From Pinus tabuliformis (Eukaryota > Streptophyta > Pinopsida > Pinales > Pinaceae), in contig CM062810.1 of assembly GCA_031772625.1 (NCBI GenBank), positions 706,340,358 to 706,404,357 on the forward strand: a DNA stretch of 64,000 nt, given 5' to 3'. Below are positions 12,335 to 23,250 of this stretch, piece after piece. A model generated the notes under the pieces. The model ran no database searches. It saw nothing but the letters and a program-made list of their open reading frames with translations, and was not told the origin of the DNA. Within the stretch, counting starts at the first letter, position 1; each line of letters opens with the position of its first letter. The position numbers were made by a program, and so were the translations under genes.

Positions 12335-14439
12335 GCAACCCTCCTTAATATCCTGTGCTGAACCCTATAAAGGTCTTCCATGGCTTCAAGTTGTGCATGA
12401 GATCTTCTGGAACCAATATACGTCTCTCTTTCCTATGCCTGTGAAGAATTAATAATACCTTGAGATTGTTGCTGTTCAACAATGTTTATTTCCTCATGTG
12501 CATTTGACACATTTTGTGGCCAAATAAATGGATTTTTCAAAGTTATATCTTCAATTGTTGTTGTTGAAATGATATCACTTTGATTATTGAAAAATGACTC
12601 CCACCAAACTGAATTAGCAATGTCAAATTACTCATATGTATATCTAATACATTTTTTAATTTCTTCTAGGCAATTGGAATAATTTATATCTGTATTTTGT
12701 CTGCGTGCATTATGAACTTCACCAACTGATTGTAATAACAATATTTTTGATGCAAATATTGGATGATCTAGAATGAACTTCAAAAATTTCAAACCTAATA
12801 ACAGTGCCCATTCCGCAGTAGTTGAATACTTCTTGCCCCATATTAGTGTTTTCCCATCAATTTTTTTGATACGAAATTGATGTTGGAAGCTAATGTCATT
12901 AAGTTGTTCAATGCATTTCCCCTCACCATATGATCCCATAATAAACCTTTGCATGTCAATAGTTTCTTCCAACACATCAAAAGTAGGCTCTGGCATGTAT
13001 GATTTCTTAATACATTCAATTAATGATGGCAAGCTCCCAACTTCCTTCCTCCTCAATGTGACTGAAAAATGACTGAACATCTGATCGATATGGTCATGAG
13101 TGTGCCCAACAAGAAGGAAACCAACCTTTACCTTCTGAAAAATTCTCAATTCAACAAGCATGTTTAGATATCCAAAAACAACCTGATTTTTTTTTTCACG
13201 GCAAGTGTTGTCCAATTGTAGATACAAAACTTCAGGAAGATTACCAGACCAATGAGAAAGCACATCATGAATTATGGTTATGGTCAGATTTACATCATTA
13301 TGAATATTTGGAGCTGTGAAGTACACCTTTGGCAACATTTTCCCATTGAAGACCATACAACCAACCAAGTGATACTGAATAAAATTTTCCTCCTGTAAAT
13401 TTTTAGGTGTGCAAACAAAATGTGGTAAAAGTGTTTTCTTCTGGTCCATACCCTCAATTATAAAACCCAAATATTTATTCCAATTAGCATAACACTTCTT
13501 TCGATGCTTATACAACTTTTTCCTTTCATGTGTTTGTTGTTCGCGATGCTCCTGAAGTTCTTTGACAATTGAATCTACACAACATAAAAGAAAGCCAATA
13601 AGAAATACAATTTTAAAAGTTAAAGTTATGAATGCTTACCTCTTTCTGACCCTTCACATTTGTCCCTTTTTTATTTAAGAGAAGCACATGTACTGCAAAT
13701 CCCCATCCTTGTCTTCTTAGGAATACGGACATTGTTGAATTCTTTCTTCCATACTTTCACAAAATATTGATATGTAATAAACCGGCCATGTCCCTCAGCA
13801 CCTTCTGCATATTCTTTGTATAAGTTGTAGATTTCTCATCTTGAAAAACTATCTGGAATATCTATTGTCTCTCTATTTGGCATACACTCTCCATGCTTTG
13901 AAAATAAATCTTTCATCCATGACATTGCAGTATTTGATAATGGCCCAAACTGTCTTTTATGACGTACTTCAGAATAAAATGTGGGATCCTTTTCCAAATT
14001 TTCTTGAATTCTCGAGAGACGAAAATTCCCAATCGAATGAAACATTTTGAAAGCTTTTCTACAGATAAATAAAGTCCTAATATGATAATCATAACCTGCC
14101 AATGTAGATTGCATTCACCCAACTAAACATGAATTTTGCATGCTTTTATTCATTGAAAATATCTCTTCCTGCTCTCTAATGCAAATTTCAAATCCATATG
14201 TTTCAAGCAATCTTTTTGGCAACATTCACTTGAAATGAGTGCACTGATAGAACTTCTTCTCATTAGATATTCTGCTCTACCCCTTGTATAACTAGAACAT
14301 CTTGCATTGATACGAAAAGGTCTGCTCCTACTCCTCGATACAATATTTCTTGGCAACATCTCCATCATTGGATCATCATTTGTATAAGGATTTTCATCAT
14401 CATTAAGAGGAATGTTATGCACACTATGATCAGTTGTGC

Positions 14440-15540
14440 TTTTCAAATACTGACTTGGAGGATATTCTTCATCTCCCTCTTCTTCAGTGCTACTGTCATA
14501 GTCCTTAGAATTCGGACTCAATGGAAAATTTGACTCGATGTTTATTGGATATTCTTCCTCATGTGCATTTTCAGTGTTGCTCTCATAGTCCATAGAATTA
14601 GGACTAAGTGCATCATCTTGTCCTTCATCACTGCTACCTTTATACTCATTAGAATTAGGACTAAGTGCATCATCCTGTCCTTCATCACTGTTGCTCTCAT
14701 AGTCCTTAGAATTAGGACTAAGAGGACATTGTGACACTCCATTATTTTGAAATTCATCGTCACGCTCTTCATCACTGTTGCTCTCATAGTCCTTAGAATT
14801 AGGACTAAGTGGACACCATGACACTCCATTCTTTTCAAATTCATCATCCCGCTCTTCATCACTGTTGCTGTCATAGTCCTTAGAATTAGGACTAACTGGA
14901 CACCGTGACACTCCATACTTTTGAAATTCATCATCCCGCTCTTCATCAAAGCTGCTCTCATAGTCCTTAGAATTAGGACTAACTAGACATCGTGACACTC
15001 CATACTTTTGAAATTCATCATCATGCTCTTCATCACTACTGCTCTCATAGTCCTTAGAATTAGGACTAAGTGGACACTTTGACACTCCATTCTTTTCAAA
15101 TTCGTTATCACGCTCTTCATCACTACTGCTCTCATAGTCCTTAGAATTAGGACTAAGTGGACACCGTGACAATCCATTCTTTTGAAATTCGTCATCATGC
15201 TCTTCAACACTGTTGCTCTCATAGTCCTTAGAATTAGAACTAAGTGGACACTGTGACACTCCATTCTCTTGAACTTCACCATCATGCTCTTCATCACTGT
15301 TGCTCTCATAGTCCTTAGAATTAGGATTAAGTGAACACCGTGACACTCCATTCTTTAGAAATTTGTCATCAAGCTCATCATCACTGCTGCTTTCATAGTC
15401 CTTCGAATTCGGAGTAAGTGGAATCTGTGACTCTTTATTTATTTGAAATTCTCCATCCCCTCTTTCATCAGTGCTTCTCTCATAATCCTTAGGATCAGGA
15501 CTAAGTGGAAGAATTGACTTTCTATTCATAGTGGAAGAAT
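14440..15540 (-). repeat. 29-residue acidic tandem repeats in element D transposase-like gene
   Basis: About 13 repeats of an 87-bp unit with consensus NSKDYESSSDEE-DDEFQKN followed by GVSRCPLSP. Two of the units are shortened to 19 residues. Every unit has S-x-S-D-E-E, a casein-kinase-2-like site, and one Cys. The region is otherwise disordered in composition. The DNA repeat is regular enough (CATAGTCCTTAGAATTAGGA in nearly every unit) to expand and contract by slippage. Confidence 0.9.
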
Positions 15541-15631
15541 TCCCGCTATATTCATCCATATGAATAGAGTTGTTACGCGATGAAGATGTTGATGCTGTAT
15601 AAATTGAAACTTCACTATCAGGACAATCCAT

Positions 15632-16379
15632 CGCTTTCAAATAGAAGATGTTGAATGATACAAATGGAGAGTCTCCTAAAGATATTATATAGCTTAGAGA
15701 ATGAAACTTTCTCTCCAAAAATTTCCCCCCCAAAAAATTTCGCGAAAATATTTCCCTCCTAAAAGTTTGTGAGATTTATTTCTCTTCATTATTTTATTCT
15801 ACAATCTAATGAAAAATGTAAACTAAATTTTTTTATGAAATAAATCATTAAAGTTAAAATTGTAAACTACAACTTCTACCTAAATTATTTTAATAGGTAA
15901 AGTATATAATATTTACTAAACAATTGAATGTTTTTTTTAATTTTTATAATACATTCTGAAACAAATTAATCCCACATTCACCCCGCTGTAAAACAATTCC
16001 ATAATATTCACTTTATCATATTTTCCTTCATCGCCATAAAAAAATTAACATGTTAAAATTTTTTAAAACTAATTAATCCTGCATTCACCGTACAGTAAAA
16101 CATCTCCGTAATTTCACCTATATACTAAATTCCATTATCACTATTACTCACATTACATCAAGGTTTTCTGAGGTTCGTTGAAAGACTTGGAGCGAATTTG
16201 TGGAGCAGCTACATTGCTATCAACAACATATTCAACGAAGAATTCTCGCAATTGAAAGGTCAGTTAAATTTTTTTCCTTGAAAATTCTCATATTAAATTA
16301 GTTTAATGAAGTAGATTCTTTTTTTTAAGATTAATACTTTTTGTCAGCCAAATTAACCAATATTTCCATCGTGAGCATG
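15632..16379. promoter_or_regulatory. Upstream region of the minus-strand gene, with a direct repeat
   Basis: AT-rich spacer of about 750 bp between the divergent genes. Two ~70-bp copies of ATTAATCC-x-x-CATTCACC...GTAAAACA...CCATAATATTCAC lie at about 15962-16028 and 16066-16135. A promoter role is inferred from position only. Confidence 0.4.
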
Positions 16380-18760
16380 GTGGGCCCAGCAAAGCTGGGC
16401 ACCCCCATCCTGCAATCGGTCGGCCACCCGCCCCCTCTGCACACCCTACCGGCCCCCTCCCCAAACTCCCCCACCCTATCCCCCCGTCCACCCCACCCCC
16501 ACCTCTCCCACCGCTACCCCCTACCCCCTGCCCCCTTCCCCCCCTCTACCCCCCAGCCAGCCACCGCACCCCACCATTACCCCCCTTCCACCGCTTCACC
16601 TATCCCCCTTCCACCCTACCCCTACCACCCTTCATCCCCCTTCCACCCTACCCCCCGCCCCCTAACCCCCATCTCACCCCCCACGACCCCACCTACCCCC
16701 TGCCCTCCTACCCCCCATCCCACGCCACCACCCCACCCCTTCCCCCCTACCTCCCGCCCCCCAACCCCCATCTCACCCCACCCCCCTACCCGCCATGCCT
16801 CACCGTACCCGCCTTCCCCCCCAACCCCCATCCCACCCAACCCCTACACCCCTTCCCCCCCAACCTTGCCCTCCCCCCGACCCTACCTACCCTCCCTATC
16901 CCTCCGCCCTCCCACCCGCCACCCCATGCCACCCTTCGCCCCCCACCCCTCCCTCACCCACCCCTACCCCTGCCCTTCGCCCCCTCCCCGTGCCACCCTG
17001 GTGGCCGTCCGATTCTTGGAATCAGCCGGCCACTCGGGCGAGCCGCTGAGGTGGCGCGGGGTGGGCGCCGAGAATCGAACGGCCACTCGGGCGGGCGGGC
17101 TGTCCGCCGGGGTGGTGCAGGGTGGGTGGCGACGCCCCACCCCACGCCACCCCGGGCGGCCTGCCCACCTGCCCAGGTGGCCATCCAATTCCCACCCCGT
17201 GCGGGCGGGTGGGTCATCGAGGTGATGCGGGTGGGCGGCCGCGCCCCACCCTGCGCCACCCTGGCGGCCTGCCAGCCCGCCTGGGGTGGCCATCCGATTC
17301 CCAGAATCAGACGGCCACCCCAGGTGGGCGGGCGGGCCGTCGAAGTGGTGCGGGGTGGACGGCGACGCCCCACCCTACACCACCCCGGTGCCTCGCCCGC
17401 TTGCCCGAGTGGCTGTCCGATTCCGAGAATTGGACGGCCACCCCGGGCGGGGGGTTGGGGTGGTGCGAGGAGGGGGCGAAGGACGGGGGTAGGGGTGGGC
17501 GAGGGACGGGTGGGGGGATGGTGTGGGTGGTTGGTTGGCTGGGATGGGGGAAGGGGGGGCCGAGCATGGGTGGGTGGGTGGGTGGGGTGGAGTAGGGTGG
17601 CAACGAAGCGGGGGAGGGCAGCGGCGAAAGGGTGGTCGAGGGAGGGGGGTGGCAGGGTGGGCAAGGGAGGGGAGGGGGAGGGGGGTGGCGGGGTGGGCAA
17701 GGGAGGGGAGGGGGAGGGTGGTAGAGGGGGCGTGAGGGAGGGGGTTGGGGTGGCTGGCTGGTTTGGTGGGTTGGGGGAAGAGGGGGTGTGGGGGGTAGGC
17801 GGGTTTCAGGGCAGGGGGTGCGGGAGTGGCGTGGGGGGTAGGGTGCGATGGGGGTTGGGGGGGAGGGCGTGGTGGGTAGGAGTGGGGTGGGATGGGGGTT
17901 GCGGGGCAGGGGATAGGGGGAGGTGTGGGGGGTAGGGGGTTGGGGGTGGTAGGCAAGGACCGTGGGGGGTAGGGAGAAGGGGTGGAAGGGGGGTAAGGGT
18001 GAGGTGGGTTGGCCGTCCAATTGTGGGGTGGGGTAAGTCGGTTGGGAGGGTAAGCGAGGGTGCGGCGTGGGGGATAGGGGGAGGCGGGAGGGCCGGGGGT
18101 AGGGGGTAGGCGTGGGGTGGGATGGGGGTTTGGGGACGTGGGGTAACGTGGGGGCGTGGGGGGTAGGGGGGCCGTGGGGGGTAAGGTGGAAGGGGGTAAG
18201 GGTGCGGTGGGGTGGCCATCCGATTGCGGGGTGGGGTCGATCGGTTAGGGGGGAAATAGGGGATGGTGTAGGAGGTGGGGGCGGCGGGTAGGGGGAAGGG
18301 GTGGAAGGGGGGTAAGGGTGGGGTGGAGTGGTCGTCCGATTGCGGGGTGGGGTGACTCGGTTGGGGGAGGAAGGGGGTAAGGTGGTGGGAGTGGAGGCGG
18401 GAAGGGGGGTATGGGGGGCATGGGGGGGTAGGGGGTAGGGTTGGGGTGGGATGGAGGTTGGGGGGCGGGCGTGGGGAGGAATGGGCGGGAGGGAAGGGCG
18501 TAGGGGAGGGGCGTGGGGTGTAGGGGGGTAGGGGTGAGGTGGCAAGGGGATTGGGGGGCGGGGGGTAGGGGGGGGTGTGAGGGGTAGGGGGAAAGGGTGG
18601 AAGGGCGGTAAGGGTGAGGTTGGGTGGTCGTCCGATTGTGGGGTGGTGTGGGGTGAGTGGGGTGACGTGGGTCGGTAGGGGGAGAAGGGGGGTAGGGGGG
18701 AGCGTGGGGGGAAGGGGGTACGGGGTGCAAGAATCGCCCACCATTCCGCGGATGGACGGG
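16380..18760. repeat. GC-rich, strand-asymmetric block between the divergent genes of element D
   Basis: Three parts. At 16440-16995 the plus strand is almost only C, A and T (CCCCACC, TACCCCC). At 16996-17455 it is GC-balanced and made of palindromic boxes such as GTGGCCGTCCGATTC-TTG-GAATCAGCCGGCCAC at 17001-17035. At 17456-18735 it is a run of GGGGTAGGGGG and TGGGGTGGGATGGGGGTTGGG words. Left and right arms are roughly complementary. All six frames are open for long stretches because stop codons are rare in this composition; I reject those as genes. The right two thirds recur at 52580-54260. Confidence 0.9.
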
Positions 18761-18919
18761 GTGGTGTCGGTGGGCTTCTACTATTTCTTACTGTTAATAT
18801 TTTTTTAATTTCAATTATCTCATTATACAAATTAAAAATTTATGATATATTTTCGTTGTGGATTTAAGTTAATATGTTTTTGTTATTTACTGATTTATGT
18901 GTTTCTATTTTTCACGAAA

Positions 18920-21900
18920 ATGGCATCAAAGAAGATTTTTGTGAATCTTTCTGGACCAAAGACTCTTAAAGGTGCATCTTCAAAAAACATTGGTGAACGA
19001 ACTCCACCTAAGCTCATGGCTACAAATCTTTCAAGTGCCTCAAATGATAAGAAGATGATTTCAGACTGGAAGAATTCAAAAGAGGTGAAATTCCCATCAA
19101 GAATCTGGTATGTGAAAGAAAGAGAAAGCCAAAATGTGAATATATATCTATATATTGATATATCGAATGATAATGGAATTTTTGAGCTGATGGGAAGAGT
19201 CATAGATATGTGTTCGATACCGGACACTGAAGTTGTTTACATACTTACAAAAGCTCCCAAGTCACATGAAAGAATTAAATATCGACTATCATATTCATTG
19301 TATGACACGAGAAAGGTATCTACAAAGTTGTGTAAACAAATCGTAAATGAGATGAAACAAAACATCGTAAGTATTGTTATTTATATTTGTATTTTGCTTT
19401 CTTGAAAGTGTCTCGCTATATTTTTTTAACTTTGTTTTTATTGACATATGATATTTTGTTTGGCAGGATTTTGTTGAAAGTTGTTCAATTAAGTTGGGAG
19501 GCATTCATTTCATAGAGCATGATATCATGAAAGTTGTCAACAGTTTTTACTCAGTGTCAGAAGAAGATATGGAAAACAAGAAAAATGTAGTAATTGATGA
19601 TGCTACAAAACTACATCCAAAGGATCAGAAGCATATGTTGTTGTTACTGAAGATGACATTGGAACTGAGAAGAGTCATAAAATACCAAAAGTAACAATGC
19701 CCAAGAATAAATCTGTTGAGAATGTTATGATGAAGAAAAGTAAAGTTGAAGATTTTGAAGTAGTCATTACCAGTAGTCAGGAACCTAGTGAAACTTTAAA
19801 AGAAAGCAGAGAAATCATTACACTAGAAGCTGAATTAGAGGATGGCATTATCAAAACAAAACAAAATGCCATTCAACAGAATTTGACAAAGAGAAACTTA
19901 ATTGATGGTGGTCATACATTTCAGCTTAATGTCAGACAAACCTATAAGGCAAGTGAAGGACAATGTCAATATCAAGTCAGAAAACCACACCATCTGCATG
20001 TTCACAACTTGAAGACATTGATGAGGTACAATCCATATGCTCATGTGGTTAATTATGTGCTTCTTGTTGATCCATTTCAAGTTCCCAACAAAGAAGCATT
20101 TTATAAGTCAAAATGTTTTGAATACAATTATTATGTGCTTGGGGGGAACCGTTCTGTAGAAGCTCAAAGACAATTGATGGAGGAATATCACAATAACCCA
20201 CGTTTTGAAACAATGAAATGTATCATTTATGCTAGTTTATCGGATACAGAAGCAAAGTTAGTGGCATGGGATCATAATTCAAATAATGAATACATCATGT
20301 CTATGACTTTCTTCCAAAGGGTTAGATTTATTCGTAGTGAATTTCAAGAAAAATGTGGTGGGGATAGGATAAATGTTACTGCAAATTTCCGAAGGGAATG
20401 TTGTATGGAAATAGGCTATCAAATTGAAGAGAAACCCAATTCAAAAGGTGGAAAATGCAAGCTTCCTAGTGATATATTCAGAGGTGTTGATAAAGTTTTT
20501 CAATTGGCATTTAGAACTGGATATGTTTCGAACTTGATTGATGAGATTTTCAGCATGTGGAAAAACATTGGCATTAAAAACCAGAAGGTCAAAAAGTCTA
20601 AGCCATATATATGTGGCAGCAGTAAATCAGCTCCTAAATTGAAGCAGCTTCCAGAATATATGACTATCACACCTTGGAGAGCAATGCAAGGAGTGAAAGA
20701 TGAAAAAATTTGTCAAAACAATATTATCTCGTGTGAAGTCAGGGGAATTATCATTGGAGGAAATGTCTGAGGAATTTCAAAAGTAAGTTTGTTGAATTAT
20801 TTTTATTTATTTCTAGATTATAATATTCTTTTAAATAAAACATGTTGTTCTTGGTAGTATTTGTTATACATATCATTATATTAACTTTTTGTTACTTTAT
20901 CTATGCAGTCACAAAGTTTACATGAAAATTCAAGAACAAATGGTTAAATTGTTGAATGAAGATAGTTGGGATGATGTTGTATGCAACTATCCAGATTCAA
21001 GTTCTACATCAACATTAAAAGCTTTTTATCTTGCATTTAAAAAGGTATCTTGATTTACATATTCATTTTTATTCATCTGTGTACTATTTTTAATTTATAA
21101 CTTACACATATATTTATTTATTTTATAAAAGATGAAGAAGGATGATAATGAAGCGCCAACTAGTTTCGGAACCTTTATTGAAAAAATAAAGATCGAAAGA
21201 CTGAGGAAGCAACGTATTAAGAATGTTGAACTTGATCCAACTCTTACTCATTTCATTTGGAATGGGCTAAACACTATTCAATATCAAGTAATACAAGGCG
21301 ACTGTGAAGACATTGCTAAACTCATACCTAAAAGGGAGTATACCCTAGTTATTGCAGATATTCCCCATGGTTTCAATATTCCAAACATTGACTATGATAG
21401 TGACCCTTATACTTATCAAGCTCTTAGCAAAGTGGTTGCAAGATTTTTAGAAGTCATGTCATCACCATTATGGAGATTTGTGACATTTCATTCAGACACA
21501 AAATTGGCAATGATATTGTTAAGCTTCAAGGGGAAACAAATTCAAGCATGCAGCTTACATGGTAAGACGTTTAAAATGTATATTTGATTAATGTTGAAAA
21601 ATTCATTTATGTACAAGTTGATTGAACATTTATTATTTCATGTTACAGGCAAAAGTCAAATCTTCTTAACCGTGAAGATCAAGCATTTATAAATGATTGT
21701 GAGTTCATTCATATTGATAGTTGGGCAAAAGATGATAGCTATATGTCTATGATTTTTAATCGGGTAGACGGAAAGAGTCATAGCCAAATACTGACCTATG
21801 ATGTTATTATGAGAAAACTAACATATGAAGACAAAAAAACAAAAGGAGAGCTAGTTAACATTTATCAAAAACCAAAATTATTGATTAACTATCTTATAGA

Positions 21901-22411
21901 CATATGTTCAAATGAAGGAGATTGGGTTCTGGATTTATTTTCTAGCTCAAGTAAGTTTTATTATATAGAATTGAATTTCAATATGTTATTTTTTAATTAA
22001 TAATGTCATTGTACTAATTTACTTCATTATTTCTTTTGTGCTTGATAATTAGGTACAACACTAGCATGCTGCCTTCAAAAGGGAAGAAATTGCATTGCAA
22101 TTGAAAAATATCCATTACAGTGCAATTTCATTCAGCAAAGAATTAATGCTCTTCAATTTCTTCCAAATGCAATGCAAGAAATTGGGTTGAAGAAAGGGGA
22201 CTTTAGTGAATCAGGTGTGGCAAGAAAGGCAAAGGAACCTCAACCACCATTACATGGGATGTTTGGAAAGACATACATTAGGAGATTCGCAAACATCAAA
22301 GATCCATTAGAAGACGAAAATGAGCAAAAAGAAGCAGAAAATATTGTGGAAGAAGACAATGATGAAACTCTAAAGGACGAAGAGTTTGGATTACATGACA
22401 TTGTTGATTAA
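18920..22411 (+). pseudogene. Element D ParB-like/DNA methyltransferase gene, copy 1
   Basis: Six exons by consensus splice sites: 18920-19366, 19467-20782, 20909-21044, 21132-21561, 21649-21950, 22053-22411. Exon 2 holds a ParB/Srx-like domain: NYYVLGGNRSVEAQRQLMEEY, then LSDTEAKLVAWDHN, matching the G-x-H/R-x-x-A and LSDEEA..LA..EN signatures of ParB. Exon 4 has LVIADIPHGFN in the place of the catalytic DPPY motif IV; exons 5-6 give WVLDLFSSSS-TTLACCLQKGRNCIAIEK, the SAM-binding FxGxG motif I. The order IV then I is the permuted arrangement of beta-class-like N4-cytosine/N6-adenine methyltransferases. The C-terminus is acidic (ENEQKEAENIVEEDND). Lesions: an ~84-bp deletion near 19631 in exon 2, a 1-bp loss near 21533, and loss of the motif I Gly. 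An upstream in-frame ATG at 18842 would add a hydrophobic leader; I prefer 18920. Confidence 0.7.
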
Positions 22412-23250
22412 ATTTAAGTTATGCTTGGAAATCAAGTTCATTTTTTGTAACTCTTAAGTAGTTATACTTGCAATGTTTTGACTTTGACATTTTATGAGAA
22501 GAATATACACTCAATTAAGGTTGTTATGCGTTCAATATTTGTAATATGTGATTTTCGCATTAATTTTTAAGTTAATCATTAGTTTTTGAAAAAAAAAAGT
22601 GATTATTATTATTTTTTTGACATGAAATTCATAAAAAAAAAAACTATTATTTAACAATTTTTAGTTTAAATTTTCATATAAAAATTGTGATTTTCGCATG
22701 TCAATTGTAGCAAAAAATTATCAAAACGTGTATTTTTTTAGTTATGTTTATGTTAAAAATGGCTATTTTTACGTCCATTGTTAAAAAATATTGTTTTTTA
22801 GAAACAATTATTTCGTGTGGATTGAAAAATTAATTAACGATGTATAAATATGTAGAATATCAAAAATTCAAAATATCGACCTTCTTTAAATATCCAAAAC
22901 AATAAAAACCTCACTACAAGAAAAATAAAATTCAAATAAAAACAAGAAAATATGAAGAAAAAGACCACTTCAAAAATTATTAAATTTACAAAATAGTTAT
23001 TTACATTTCATACATTAGAAAATAAAATAAATAAAATAAATTTTTTTCTAAAAAAAGGGCCTGGTGTAGAATTACCACGTTTTTAAATCAGCATAAAAAA
23101 CACTACAATTATAAAATGCAATGTACATAAAAATAATTATAGTGCCAAAAACTAAGCTCTAAAAAACACATGTGTGTTCTGCATCACCCATTTTCAAAAT
23201 CGGGTCAATTTTTTGCTATCTCTACAAAACGGGTAACAGTATGAGTTCCC
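22412..23250. other. Right subterminal region of element D, no gene
   Basis: Very AT-rich, with many A/T runs, followed by ACGGGTAACAGTATGAGTTCCC just inside the right TIR. It is conserved with 57914-58752, so it is part of the element. Confidence 0.7.

Larger units (their letters stand above)
11792..15631 (-). pseudogene. Element D transposase-like gene (broken)
   Basis: I choose ATG 15631 (MDCPDSEV); an upstream in-frame extension reaches 15733. Domains in order: N-terminal acidic repeat region (about 15540-14440); a Cys pair SECCQKDCLKH near 14200; a helical region GYDYHIRTLFICRKAF (14090-13840); a 65-bp intron (13575-13639, GTAAGC...TGTAG); a core at 13574-12628 with LPEVLYLQLDNTCREKKNQ, FGYLNMLVELRIF and GFLLVGHTHDHIDQMFSHFS; then a C-terminal module (12334-11792). 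The core resembles from memory the DUF7869-type proteins of animals and protists; the D-N and H-x-D-x-x-D motifs could be RNase-H-fold catalytic residues (inference). The copy is dead: frameshift near 14150, stops near 14114, 13837 and 13673 and further breaks at 12628-12340, several of them TGG or CGA to TGA. Calling it the transposase rests on its being the only candidate in the element. Confidence 0.6.

Noticed and set aside
13841..14122. Plus- and minus-strand frames of 69 codons over the transposase-like exon
   Set aside because: Antisense or off-frame shadows of the GYDYHIRT... exon.
14542..15351. Frames rich in MRATVMKS/LVLILRT on the minus strand
   Set aside because: Off-frame reading of the 87-bp acidic repeat.
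16303..18830. Many long open frames of 60-507 codons, Pro- or Gly-rich, on both strands in the GC block
   Set aside because: The sequence is nearly free of A/T so stop codons are rare; frames overlap in all six phases, have low complexity and no domain. Compositional artefacts.
18842..18919. Hydrophobic N-terminal leader (signal peptide) of the methyltransferase protein
   Set aside because: In frame in both copies, but AT-rich upstream DNA readily encodes hydrophobic runs and a secretory signal makes no sense for a DNA-modifying protein; the ATG at 18920 is a better start.
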